Position numbers and translations under genes: made by a program. Shown in pieces: positions 1 to 7,859 of a DNA stretch of 62,168 nt. This stretch comes from Deltaproteobacteria bacterium (lineage in GTDB: Bacteria > Desulfobacterota > Desulfarculia > Adiutricales > Adiutricaceae), in contig JAITKA010000078.1 in assembly GCA_031278635.1 (NCBI GenBank), forward strand, positions 1-62,168, in the 5' to 3' direction. Each line of letters begins with the position of its first letter. Positions within the stretch are counted from its first letter, which is position 1. The notes under the pieces were generated by a model. It ran no database searches and was not told the origin of the DNA. It was given only the letters and a program-made list of their open reading frames with translations.

Positions 1-630
1 CTCAAGTTTTAGCAGGTTGTTAAAAATACGGGCCAGTTAATTATATCGTAAGCCTTGGTTAGGCCAAGCTATTATTATTTTATAGGAAAAATCTTTGTGG
101 CCTTAACGAATATCAAAGAAGCAGGGCAGCTAATGGCGATAATAAGATTTTATGAAACTATCAAGTTATTAGGCAGTACGGAGGTAATTTGGCCCATAGA
201 TTTACTTGTCTTTGGTAAGAAAAAAAATGATTGCGTTTCGAACAAAATTATGTATAATTTAAAAGTCGAATGACAGAATTCCAATGCCCGCACATCAAAT
301 TATACTCAGGTATTTAGCTCAAGGCCAGTTAGAGAGTGATCAGGAGAAAAATTTACCTCGCACTCGGATGTTATATATTGCCTTTAAGAACGTTGCGTGG
401 ATGAGTTGTTGGATTCCGGACTAATTATAAATAGTTACGTTATCGGTTTGGGCAAGTTAAATCTAACAAATAGTGGCACTGAGTAAGGTCATGAATCAGG
501 CTTGACAATATCAGGCCAGAGAAAGGCTCCCGCGGGGGCCTTCCCGAAAGACCACATCGGGCCGGTAAAACGAGCCGCCGGCCTAAAAATCTCCCAGGGC
601 GGAAAACCTGGGACGCGTTTGGTGATTATC
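1..630. other. AT-rich region with no convincing gene
   Basis: The stretch upstream of nrdR is AT-rich to about position 490 and then becomes GC-rich. A 72-codon open frame at 55-273 has no recognisable domain or clear ribosome-binding site, so I do not call it. The nrdR frame stays open upstream to a TTG at 502, but the extra residues do not resemble the family. They are more likely untranslated leader than coding sequence. Confidence 0.5.
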
Positions 631-1131
631 ATGAAATGCCCCTTCTGCGGTCAGTTGGACAACAAGGTCATAGATTCCAGGCTGAGCCGGGATTCCATGG
701 CCATCCGCAGGCGCCGGGAGTGCCTGGTTTGCGATCGCCGCTTCACCACCTACGAGAAGATAGAAGAGCACATCCCGATGCTGATCAAGAAAGACGGCCG
801 AAGGGAGGCCTACTCGCGGGTCAAGCTGGCCAGGGGCATCACCACGGCCACCCAGAAAAGGCCCGTGCCCGTGGCCGAGATCGAGCATTTCATAGATCAG
901 CTGGAAAGGCAGCTTCAGGAGACCGGTTACAACGAGGTCAAGACCTCCGAGCTGGGGGAAAGGGTCTCGGATTTCTTAAGGGCGACCGATGACGTGGCCT
1001 ACGTGCGGTTTACCAGCGTGTATAAGCAATTTAAGAACCTTGAGGATTTCGACAGGGAGATCCGCCAGCTGGACGTGGACAAAAACACCAAAGGCGAGCC
1101 CCAACCCGACAAGCCAATCAAGGGCAGATAA
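631..1131 (+). CDS. nrdR: Transcriptional repressor NrdR
   Basis: NrdR is a nucleotide-sensing repressor of ribonucleotide reductase genes. The 166-residue product begins with a zinc ribbon of two CxxC pairs (CPFC at residues 3-6 and CLVC near 31-34). The family sequence DSR...RRRREC lies between them and FTTYE follows. An ATP-cone domain with the KKDGRREAYSR-type start follows from about residue 48. Length is close to the usual ~150-165. I chose the ATG at 631 because the zinc ribbon starts there; an in-frame GTG at 622 is the alternative. No ribonucleotide reductase gene or obvious NrdR box is visible in the window. The C-terminal ~15 residues are a hydrophilic tail rich in K, P and D. Assignment is confident. 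Confidence 0.95.
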   Translation: MKCPFCGQLDNKVIDSRLSRDSMAIRRRRECLVCDRRFTTYEKIEEHIPMLIKKDGRREAYSRVKLARGITTATQKRPVPVAEIEHFIDQLERQLQETGYNEVKTSELGERVSDFLRATDDVAYVRFTSVYKQFKNLEDFDREIRQLDVDKNTKGEPQPDKPIKGR

Positions 1132-1941
1132 GGCCGGTTGCCCATGCCCCGCCGGGCTCCCGGTGGGGAAAAAATGGGTGGGATCTAAAGCCCCCCATGC
1201 CGGGCGACCATAAAACCACCCCGTTTATTGACCATTTCGTTTTTGGTCAATCGTCGCGATATATCCCTTCCTAGCCTATCCCACCGATATGCCTATTTAA
1301 TTTTTGCAATGCAAGCGCGGAACGTTTTCCCCTCAATTGTGTGTTTAACGGCAAATAAAATTCGATTTACTTGACAAACAAATTTATTGTTAAATTTTTC
1401 CCATTGTTAGGCTATTAATTAATAGTTTCTTAAATATAAATTTACCATAAATTCGCATAAAGTACTTGGCAATCAAGGCGAAAAATAATATCAACTTGAT
1501 AATTCTAATAAAAATTCTGAAGGCTAACTCCCGGTTCTTGATCTCCTCGTATTAAGGGAACGACAAAGGGATGAAATAACGTGAAGATTTAATTTTAGAA
1601 TATTCTAATAAAATTTACGGCTGTTTAAAGTAAGGTGAAGATAATATTTTTACGGATTTGACCGCCCAGAGTCAAACCGGGGATCTTGACAGAGCCCGGC
1701 GCCTTGAGTTAATATATGGCGTAGAGCGTTTTTGATCTAAAATAATCGGTAAATATTAATAGAAAAAAATATTTTTTGCCCCTCCAATTAGATCCTTTAT
1801 TTAGATATTTTAGTCAAAATGCTTTTTCTTTGCCGACTCTTCTGGCCTTTTGTTGTTCATTGTCTTGCCGTAAGACTGGCGAACAAGCGCGCTCGCTTGT
1901 TTTTGGCTATTTTCCAATAAATTTCATGGTTTTGGTTTAAC
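1132..1941. other. 810-bp AT-rich intergenic region
   Basis: There is no convincing gene here. Just after nrdR, positions 1147-1168 can fold into a GC-rich hairpin (nine-pair stem, four-base loop), but it is followed by A rather than T residues, so it is not a canonical terminator for this strand. The rest is very AT-rich. It contains two copies of TTCTAATAAAA, near 1503 and 1602. The only good promoter-like sequence is annotated separately at 1686-1715. Confidence 0.5.
1686..1715 (+). promoter_or_regulatory. Candidate sigma-70 promoter for the GGDEF gene
   Basis: TTGACA at 1686-1691 is separated by 18 bases from TAATAT at 1710-1715. This is a near-consensus sigma-70 promoter. The nearest downstream gene is the diguanylate cyclase starting at 1942, which would give a leader of about 220 bases. 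This is inferred from sequence only. Confidence 0.5.
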
Positions 1942-3015
1942 GTGGAAAGACCAACGCAAAATAACGGGGACCAAACTCAGTTTCCAACGGAATTTAATGA
2001 GTTAATGGACTTCTCGTACGATATGGCCAAAAAATTGTTGCCTTTTTTGGCCCGTAGGCGTATCCCCCTTACCCCTGACAACTACTTAATGTTTTACGAT
2101 TATTTCCTGGGAACCAACCCTGAGCTAACCCGTCAATTAAACGACGCTTTGCAGAAGGAGTCCCTTTTCACGCCTGCCGTCAGCGCCAGGATTTTCAGAA
2201 ACTTTTATGACGTGGACTCCGAAAAAGCTAAAGTTTTGGAGGAGATGGGCGAACGGTTTGGCTCGATTTCCATTTCCCTGGAAGAGAACCTGGGGCAAAG
2301 TTTAGATTCCACCGGACGTTTCCAGCAAGTGTTGAACGAATCGGTCAGCCAGATCGAGCAAGGCCACCTGAAGGCCGACGAGATGAAGAACCTGGTCGAT
2401 AGCCTTTTGTCGGAAACGAAAACCGCCCTGGACAACCAGACCGCCCTGGCCGACCTCATGGAGGCCTCCAATAAGGTCATCGTGGCCCTGACCGAGGAAC
2501 TCAAGGACAAGACCCGGCAGGCCAACATAGACGACCTGACCCAGCTCTATAACCGCCGTTACATGAAACAGCGTTTTAAGGAGCTTCTACAGGAATTTAC
2601 CCTTCAGGGCACCCAGTCCCTGAGCATGGCCATATTCGATCTGGATCGCTTCAAGACCATCAACGACACCTGGGGCCACGCCGTCGGCGACAAGGTCTTG
2701 GTCGTGACCTCAAAGATCATCAAAAGTTTCGCCGGCGAGCGCCATCTGGCTTGCCGGTACGGGGGCGAGGAATTCGTGATTTTATTCGTGGGCTTGGAAG
2801 AGGATGAGGTCCACAACCTGACCGAATGCGTCCGCAAGAAATTGGAGGAAACCCAGATAACCATCCGCGGCGAGAACATCCCCGTGACCATAAGCGCCGG
2901 GATTAGCTACTATATCCCCGGGGAGGACGAGATAGCCTTCGTGACCAGGGCCGATAAGGCCCTCTACGAGGCCAAGGCCGCGGGTCGAAATTGCGTTAAA
3001 ATCTCCAAGGATTAA
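1942..3015 (+). CDS. GGDEF-domain diguanylate cyclase
   Basis: This is a soluble 357-residue protein predicted to make cyclic di-GMP from two GTP. The N-terminal ~190 residues are helical and hydrophilic, with no membrane segment, and likely form a sensory or dimerisation region. The GGDEF domain covers about residues 190-357. It starts with the DDLTQLYNRR signature and has DLDRFKTINDTWGH for metal and GTP binding and an intact GGEEF active site at residues 274-278. The product-inhibition I-site (RxxD, ending five residues before GGEEF) is absent: the aligned residues are G and H. It may therefore lack classic allosteric feedback. Start is a GTG at 1942, and an internal ATG in the helical region is possible. 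It stands alone between spacers, and the signal sensed is unknown. Confidence 0.92.
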   Translation: MERPTQNNGDQTQFPTEFNELMDFSYDMAKKLLPFLARRRIPLTPDNYLMFYDYFLGTNPELTRQLNDALQKESLFTPAVSARIFRNFYDVDSEKAKVLEEMGERFGSISISLEENLGQSLDSTGRFQQVLNESVSQIEQGHLKADEMKNLVDSLLSETKTALDNQTALADLMEASNKVIVALTEELKDKTRQANIDDLTQLYNRRYMKQRFKELLQEFTLQGTQSLSMAIFDLDRFKTINDTWGHAVGDKVLVVTSKIIKSFAGERHLACRYGGEEFVILFVGLEEDEVHNLTECVRKKLEETQITIRGENIPVTISAGISYYIPGEDEIAFVTRADKALYEAKAAGRNCVKISKD

Positions 3016-3095
3016 GCACCTTAACATTAACGGGCCAGAAAATGCCCTTAGGCGGGGTCGCCTAAAAGTTTTTTCCCACCTTGCCCTTTTTAGGG

Positions 3096-3168
3096 ACCCG
3101 AAATAGGCCCCGAAGCAAGCCCCCGAAATAGGACCCGAATCAAGCCCCGAAATAGGACCCGAAATAGG
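3096..3168. repeat. Six tandem 12-bp repeats
   Basis: Six head-to-tail units of the type (A/C)CCCGAAATAGG fill 3096-3168, with one extra C between units two and three. Units 2 and 4 are variants ending in GCAAG and TCAAG. They sit just upstream of the YciO-family gene start at 3185, in its likely leader. Function is unknown; slippage-generated repeats or a protein-binding array are both possible. Confidence 0.85.
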
Positions 3169-3184
3169 CTCTCAGGTATTTTTG

Positions 3185-3784
3185 ATGATTATCTCGATCA
3201 ACCCCATAAACCCGCAAGGACGCCTTCTGACCAAGGTGGCTAGCCTCCTAAAGGACGGGGCCATTATCGCCTATCCCACCGACACCCAATACGGCCTGGG
3301 TTGCGACATCTCCCAGAAAAAATCCATCGAGAAGATTTACAAGATAAAGCAGCGGAGCCCCAAAAGTCCCTTCAGTATAATTTGCGCCGATTTAACCCAT
3401 ATTTCCGAGTACGCCATCATCTCTAACTTCGCCTACAGGACCCTAAAAAGGCTACTCCCCGGGCCCTTCACCTTCGTCCTCCCAGGGACCCGGCTGGTGC
3501 CCCAGATCATGCTGACCAAGCGCCACGAGGTGGGGCTGAGGGTACCCAATCACCCCATAGCCATCGAGCTGGTGCGGGCCCTGGGGCGGCCCCTGATAAA
3601 CACCTCGGCCAGGCTTGACACCATGGACCGGGCCCTGACCAGTCCCCAGGAGATCGAGGGGGCCTTCAAGGGCATGGTGGACGCGGTCATCGACGGCGGG
3701 CCGGTCCCGGGGGAGCCCTCGACCCTGGTCTCCCTCATAGACGACGAGCCTAACATTTTAAGGCAAGGTTTGGGTATTTTTTGA
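3185..3784 (+). CDS. YciO/Sua5 family (threonylcarbamoyl-AMP synthase-like) protein
   Basis: This 199-residue protein has the YrdC/Sua5 fold. Visible family features are the AYPTDTQYGLGCD segment near residues 29-41, the KIKQRSPKSPFSIIC region, and LLPGPFTFVLPGT near residue 93. The R-VPNHPIA and L-INTSA motifs follow. The overall pattern and ~200-residue length, without the C-terminal Sua5 extension, match YciO rather than TsaC. TsaC and Sua5 make threonylcarbamoyl-AMP for tRNA t6A; the YciO subgroup is less well characterised. The start is the ATG at 3185; a TTG directly before it is also in frame. The gene is monocistronic, with the 12-bp repeat array immediately upstream. Confidence 0.88.
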   Translation: MIISINPINPQGRLLTKVASLLKDGAIIAYPTDTQYGLGCDISQKKSIEKIYKIKQRSPKSPFSIICADLTHISEYAIISNFAYRTLKRLLPGPFTFVLPGTRLVPQIMLTKRHEVGLRVPNHPIAIELVRALGRPLINTSARLDTMDRALTSPQEIEGAFKGMVDAVIDGGPVPGEPSTLVSLIDDEPNILRQGLGIF

Positions 3785-3900
3785 TTTTCCCCCTTTGCCG
3801 CCATTTTCGCCTTGTTTTTGCCGGGCGGAAGGGGTATATTTTTTATCGGATTCGGCGATAGTATCTCAGATTTTTTTATCTCGCTGATCAGCGAAGCTGA

Positions 3901-3944
3901 AGGCCAATGATCCCGTCAGAGAGGGTTTATGGCCTATTTTTTTT
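3901..3944 (+). terminator. Hairpin plus T-run upstream of metN (terminator or attenuator)
   Basis: AGGCCA at 3901-3906 pairs with TGGCCT near 3930-3935, with an inner CCC/GGG pairing. A run of eight T follows. A second small hairpin (CGCTGATCAGCG) lies just before it at 3882-3893. It could terminate transcription from yciO or act as a leader attenuator for metNIQ. I could not fit it to the SAM-I or SAM-II riboswitch consensus by eye. Confidence 0.55.
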
Positions 3945-4004
3945 GTTAGGTCCTCTCCGGCCCCATGGTATAGGGCGTTTGGGCCTAGAAACGGGATTCA
4001 GCCT

Positions 4005-5021
4005 ATGGCCATGATCGAAGTCAAGGGATTGACCAAAACGTTCGGCGCCAAAGGGGCGGTCATGGTCGAGGCCCTGGTGGACGTGGATTTAAGCATCGAG
4101 GCCGGGGAGATCTTCGGCGTCATCGGGCTTTCCGGGGCCGGGAAGTCCACCTTCATCCGCTGCCTTAACCGCCTGGAGGTGCCGACATCGGGTAGCGTGG
4201 TGGTCGACGGGCGGGACCTGGGCGGGCTGACCCGGGAGGAACTCCGGGCCTTCCGCCGCAACATGGGCATGATCTTCCAGTCCTTTAACCTACTGTCCTC
4301 CAGGACCGTGGCCGGCAACGTGGCCTTTTCCATGGAGGCGGCCGGGAAGGGCCGCGAGGAAACCAAGGCCAGGGTGGCCGAGCTTTTGGAAATGGTCGGC
4401 TTGGCCGACAAGGCCAAGGCCTACCCGGCGCAGCTCTCGGGGGGGCAAAAACAACGGGTGGGGATCGCCAGGGCCCTGGCCAACAACCCCAAGATACTTT
4501 TAAGCGACGAGGCCACGAGCTCCCTGGACCCCCAGACCACCAGCTCCATACTGTCCTTGATCGAGGACCTGAAGCACCGCCTGGGCCTAACGGTCATCCT
4601 GATTACCCACGAGATGAAAGTCATCACCGAGATATGCGATCGGGTGGCGGTCATGGAATCGGGCCGGGTGGTCGAGCTGGGGCCGGTCATGGAGGTTTTC
4701 ACGGACCCCAAGCACCCGACGACCAAAAACTTCGTCGAGGCCGCCCAGTCTAACTACGAGCGCTTTTTGGGGCCCGAATTTAAACCCCAGGGCAAACTGA
4801 TCAGGATAATTTTCATGGGCGATATCACGACCGAGCCCTTGGTTTATAACCTTATCAAGCGCTTTGACGTGGAACCCAACATCCTCCAGGCCAACCTTGA
4901 CGTGATCAAGGGCCAAACCACCGGGAACCTGCTCCTTGACTTAAGCGGCCGGCCCGCCGCTTTGGAAGGGGCCCTGGATTACCTTCGTGGCCTAAACCTA
5001 ATCTTTAAGGTCCTAAATTAA
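4005..5021 (+). CDS. metN: Methionine ABC importer ATP-binding protein MetN
   Basis: This is the ATPase of the methionine importer, working with MetI and MetQ encoded downstream. The 338-residue protein has Walker A GLSGAGKS at residues 41-48, the LSGGQKQR signature from residue 144, and Walker B with D168/E169 followed by ATSSLD. The switch histidine sits in LITHEMK. Residues ~260-338 form the NIL domain, the C-terminal regulatory domain typical of MetN that senses intracellular methionine. Length is close to E. coli MetN (343). The 3' end is odd: the NIL-encoding segment is repeated in decayed form just downstream. The stop TAA sits where the ancestral metI start would have been. Confidence 0.95.
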   Translation: MAMIEVKGLTKTFGAKGAVMVEALVDVDLSIEAGEIFGVIGLSGAGKSTFIRCLNRLEVPTSGSVVVDGRDLGGLTREELRAFRRNMGMIFQSFNLLSSRTVAGNVAFSMEAAGKGREETKARVAELLEMVGLADKAKAYPAQLSGGQKQRVGIARALANNPKILLSDEATSSLDPQTTSSILSLIEDLKHRLGLTVILITHEMKVITEICDRVAVMESGRVVELGPVMEVFTDPKHPTTKNFVEAAQSNYERFLGPEFKPQGKLIRIIFMGDITTEPLVYNLIKRFDVEPNILQANLDVIKGQTTGNLLLDLSGRPAALEGALDYLRGLNLIFKVLN

Positions 5022-5411
5022 CGAATGCGCCAATAAGCCGATAACGCCCAGGAATCCCGCCCGGTAATCATCGGGCATGGCCTCGCGTCCCAAGCGGAAC
5101 GGGGCCGGCCCTGGCCCTGGGGGTTTTCCCGGGCCCGGTCGACCAAAACCCCGCCGGGGCCGCGAGGCCCAACCGCGGGCGCTTTTTGGGGCCCGGGATT
5201 AAACCCCAGGGTAACCCGATGGGGATAATTTTCGTGGGCGGTACCGCGACCGTTCCCTTGGTTTATAATCTTATCAGACGGCTTGGCCTGGGACCTGACA
5301 TCCCCCGGACCAACGTTAACGTGATTATGGGCCAAACCATGCGGAACTTGCCGCTTTGGGATGGGCCCTTTGGTATTTTCGTAGCCTAAATTAGTTCTTT
5401 AAGGTGCTAAA
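5022..5411 (+). pseudogene. Decayed tandem copy of the metI head and metN NIL domain
   Basis: Two remnants lie between metN and metI. Positions 5018-5090 align with the first ~80 bases of the real metI (5412-5485), including the run CAATAAGCCGATAACGC versus CAATAAACTGATAATGC. Positions ~5090-5400 align with the metN 3' end (~4655-5000). Here CGCTTTTTGGGGCCCG recurs at 4761 and 5180, and the region encoding VYNLI(K/R)R is repeated. The spacing shift drops from 419 to 394 bp along the alignment, so the second copy carries deletions. An open frame at 5186-5389 still reads as a NIL-like fragment but has no ATP-binding region. The simplest reading is one ~400-bp tandem duplication across the metN-metI junction, followed by decay of the two internal halves. 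Confidence 0.8.
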
Positions 5412-6071
5412 TTGTTCTTAACAGCCAATAAACTGATAATGCTCAAGAATTCCACCTGGCAGTCCCTGTACATGGTCTCGGTTTCCACCCTGCTGACCTC
5501 GTTGTTCGGGATTCCCCTGGGGGTCCTGGTGGTCATAACCAGGAAGGGGCATATCCTGGAAAACAAGGTCCTGTACCGGATCCTGGGGGCCATAATCAAC
5601 GCCACCCGGTCGATCCCCTTCCCGATCTTTATAGTTTTCGTCATCCCCCTGACGAGGTTCATCGTCGGCACGTCCATAGGCTCCACGGCCGTTATCGTTC
5701 CCCTGACCCTGGCGGCCATCGTTTTCATGGCCAGGCTGACCGAGACCTCTCTGTTGGAGGTGCCCTTCGGGGTCATCGAGGCCGCCCAGTCCATAGGCGC
5801 CTCCCGCTGGCAGATCGTCTGGAACGTCCTCCTGCCGGAGTCAAAGCCGGGACTGACGATGGCCGTGACCATAACGGTCATCACCCTCGTCAGCTACTCG
5901 GCCATGGCCGGCGCCGTTGGCGGGGGCGGTTTGGGGGATCTGGCCATTCGCTATGGCTACCAGCGTTACCAGACCGACATAATGTTCATCACCGTTATAA
6001 TGCTTTTACTTTTCGTCCAGGGTATCCAGGTCCTGGGTGACTACCTGGTCAGAAGGTTTACCCGCAAATAG
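5412..6071 (+). CDS. metI: Methionine ABC importer permease MetI
   Basis: This is an inner-membrane permease of the D/L-methionine importer. The 219-residue product has several hydrophobic segments (about residues 20-45, 58-85, 92-112, 150-175 and 190-210). It matches the family along its length, including SIPFPIFIVFVIPLTR, GTSIGSTAVIVPLT and the EAA loop EAAQSIGASRWQIV that contacts MetN. It ends in VRRFTRK, as E. coli MetI ends VRAVTRK. The start is taken as TTG 5412 because AAGGTG lies at 5401-5406. An ATG at 5439 would give 210 residues. The decayed metN/metI remnant lies directly upstream, so translational coupling to the live metN has probably been lost. Confidence 0.93.
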   Translation: MFLTANKLIMLKNSTWQSLYMVSVSTLLTSLFGIPLGVLVVITRKGHILENKVLYRILGAIINATRSIPFPIFIVFVIPLTRFIVGTSIGSTAVIVPLTLAAIVFMARLTETSLLEVPFGVIEAAQSIGASRWQIVWNVLLPESKPGLTMAVTITVITLVSYSAMAGAVGGGGLGDLAIRYGYQRYQTDIMFITVIMLLLFVQGIQVLGDYLVRRFTRK

Positions 6072-6309
6072 GCTCGCTACCGGAAGATCGACCGGGAGAA
6101 CCACGGGTGGATCGTCCGGATGGCCATGGGCGAGGCGCGAGCCGAAAGAAGCGGGTAAGGAATATAGGCTCGATTTCGTTATCGATCCCCTTGGAAAACG
6201 TCTCCGTTTTTATCCATTTTTAACTCGGGGCCGGAAAAAAGCCGGACTGAGGCGACCGGCCCCGACCGTGGACCCCTAAGCGAAAGGGGCCCCTTCGAGA
6301 GAGGTATAT

Positions 6310-7107
6310 ATGCGCAGATTTCTAAGCCTTTTTACAGCCGGTCTCATTTTGGCCCTGTCGGCCACGGTTTGGGCCCAGGACACCATCAAGGTGGCCACCA
6401 CCAGCGGGCCCGACGTGGCCATCCTGGAAAAAGCCGCGGAGGTGGCCAAAGGTAAGGGCCTCACCGTCGAGATAGTCGAGTTGAGCGATTACGTTTTGCC
6501 CAACCAGGCCCTCGTGAACAAGGAAGTTGACCTAAACGCCTTCCAGCACGTCCCCTTCTTGGATGACTTCAACAAGGAAAGGGGTACGAATTTGGTGTCC
6601 ATAGGCATCACCTACGTTTCCCCCATCGCCTATTTTTCCAAAAAGATCAAAAAAATCGATGAGCTCAAGGAAGGCGATAGCGTGGTCATCCCCAACGATC
6701 CCACCAACGGCGGCCGTTGCCTGCTGCTCCTTCAGAAAGCCGGTTACATCACGGTCAAGCCCGAGACCGGGCTCAGCCCGACCCCGCTGGACGTGACCGA
6801 GAACAAACTGAACCTGAAAATCCTTGAGGTGGAAGCGCCCATGACCCCCCAGGCCAGGGACGACGCCGCCATCGTTTGCATCAATAACACCTTCTCCTCG
6901 GAGTTTGGCCTAAACCCCCTTAAGGACTCCATCTACATCGAGGACGTGGATAGCCCCTACGCCAACGTCATCGTGGCCAGGGATGAGGACAAGGACAATC
7001 CCAACTTCAAGAAGTTCGTTGAGTCCTACCAGTCCCAGGAAGTCGCCGACTTCATAATCCAACAGTTCGAAGGGGCCACCATCCCCCTCTTCGAGTATAA
7101 AAAATAA
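6310..7107 (+). CDS. metQ: Methionine-binding protein MetQ (NlpA family)
   Basis: This is the substrate-binding component of MetNIQ. The 265-residue protein has a signal sequence of about 22 residues, then a typical NlpA-family body. Recognisable parts are IKVATTSGPDVAIL, the NQALVNKEVDLNAFQH segment, the IPNDPTNGGR ligand loop, and DSPYANVIV. The signal region ends SATVWAQ-D with no lipobox cysteine, whereas MetQ is normally a lipoprotein. This version looks like a freely soluble periplasmic protein. It follows metI after 238 bp, within which I see no gene. A terminator follows at 7158-7195, closing the metNIQ unit. Confidence 0.94.
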   Translation: MRRFLSLFTAGLILALSATVWAQDTIKVATTSGPDVAILEKAAEVAKGKGLTVEIVELSDYVLPNQALVNKEVDLNAFQHVPFLDDFNKERGTNLVSIGITYVSPIAYFSKKIKKIDELKEGDSVVIPNDPTNGGRCLLLLQKAGYITVKPETGLSPTPLDVTENKLNLKILEVEAPMTPQARDDAAIVCINNTFSSEFGLNPLKDSIYIEDVDSPYANVIVARDEDKDNPNFKKFVESYQSQEVADFIIQQFEGATIPLFEYKK

Positions 7108-7157
7108 CGGCCATCGGCCACCGGTATCGTCAGCCCACCGATATCGCCCAACCAACG

Positions 7158-7195
7158 AGCCCGGGTCGAACGAGCGTCGGCCCGGGCTTATTTTT
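7158..7195 (+). terminator. Rho-independent terminator after metQ
   Basis: AGCCCGGG at 7158-7165 pairs with CCCGGGCT at 7181-7188. The loop is 15 bases and TATTTTT follows. Its position 50 bp after metQ fits the end of the metNIQ operon. Confidence 0.8.
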
Positions 7196-7430
7196 GCCCC
7201 GGCGGCGGGGTTTTGGCCCATAAGGGCGACCCGAAAGACCCATCGCGCCCAACAAAGCCTTCCCTGACCGGGTGGGACGGGCCGATAGGCGACCCGACGG
7301 CAAGCATGGGAAAAACCAAACTTTATGGGGGGTTAACCTACATGTTTGGCCAAGGCGGCGGGAATCAAACTAAGCGTAACGGGCAATCATTTCGCCATTA
7401 GTTTTTGTCATAGGGGCATTGATTTTTTTA

Positions 7431-7459
7431 TTGACACAAGCCCGGAAAAGTATTATATT
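7431..7459 (+). promoter_or_regulatory. Sigma-70 promoter of the tRNA-Ala gene
   Basis: TTGACA at 7431-7436 is spaced 17 bases from TATATT at 7454-7459. The predicted start near 7466 lies about 75 bases upstream of the tRNA. Consensus elements and optimal spacing make this one of the most convincing promoters in the window. Confidence 0.75.
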
Positions 7460-7540
7460 CGCAAAATACGCCATGGCCCAACTTTAGTGCCATGGCCCAT
7501 TTGCCTCAGCGCAAAGACATTTCGTGACCGATTAAATTTT

Positions 7541-7617
7541 GGGGCTATAGCTCAGCTTGGGAGAGCGCATGACTGGCAGTCATGAGGTCAGGGGTTCGAG
7601 CCCCCTTAGCTCCACCA
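7541..7617 (+). tRNA. tRNA-Ala (anticodon GGC)
   Basis: This is a complete 77-base tRNA with encoded CCA. The acceptor stem GGGGCTA/TAGCTCC has one G-U pair. D stem GCTC/GAGC and anticodon stem CATGA/TCATG follow. The seven-base loop CTGGCAG carries the anticodon GGC at 7575-7577, and the T stem-loop AGGGG TTCGAGC CCCCT is intact. It decodes GCC/GCU alanine codons. It has its own upstream promoter and downstream terminator, so it is probably monocistronic. A partial copy of its 3' end occurs at 7769-7787. Confidence 0.97.
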
Positions 7618-7627
7618 GAAATATCAA

Positions 7628-7663
7628 GGGTTTACGTGACAAAATCACGTAAACCCTTTTTTT
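7628..7663 (+). terminator. Terminator of tRNA-Ala
   Basis: A perfect 12-bp stem, GGGTTTACGTGA at 7628-7639 with TCACGTAAACCC at 7645-7656, has a five-base loop and is followed by seven T. It lies 10 bases after the tRNA. Confidence 0.93.
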
Positions 7664-7768
7664 ATTCCTAACCTGAAGGGGGGACCGATGAAATATCTAT
7701 GATTTTCGCCTAGTTACAAAAAATGTTCGGCGATTTCTGGCATTTACGGATTAAGCCCAAAAGGAAAA

Positions 7769-7787
7769 AGCCCCCTTAACCCCACCA
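7769..7787 (+). repeat. tRNA-Ala 3'-end-like fragment
   Basis: Seventeen of 19 bases match the 3' end of the intact tRNA at 7599-7617, including terminal CCACCA. A CTGGCAT reminiscent of the anticodon loop lies upstream near 7736, but no full cloverleaf can be formed. It could be a decayed tandem tRNA copy or an integration-site remnant next to the T6SS island. No integrase is visible. Confidence 0.6.
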
Positions 7788-7811
7788 AACCATAGTCCAA
7801 GGTCATCCGAC

Positions 7812-7853
7812 AAAGCCCGAAAGTCTTTCAAAAACAAGGCTTTCGGGCTTTTT
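7812..7853 (+). terminator. Second terminator-like hairpin
   Basis: AAAGCCCGAAAG at 7812-7823 pairs with CTTTCGGGCTTT at 7840-7851 across a 16-base loop. T residues follow. It lies 25 bases after the tRNA 3'-end-like fragment, so it may have terminated a lost tRNA gene. Confidence 0.75.
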
Positions 7854-7859
7854 CTTTGC

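Noticed and set aside
55-273. 72-codon open frame upstream of nrdR
   Set aside because: No recognisable domain, no clear ribosome-binding site, AT-rich region where chance frames are expected.
1147-1168. Hairpin after nrdR considered as terminator
   Set aside because: Followed by A residues, not T, on the coding strand.
5186-5389. Separate small NIL-domain gene
   Set aside because: It aligns as a degraded duplicate of the metN tail and lacks conserved length, so a pseudogene is the simpler reading.
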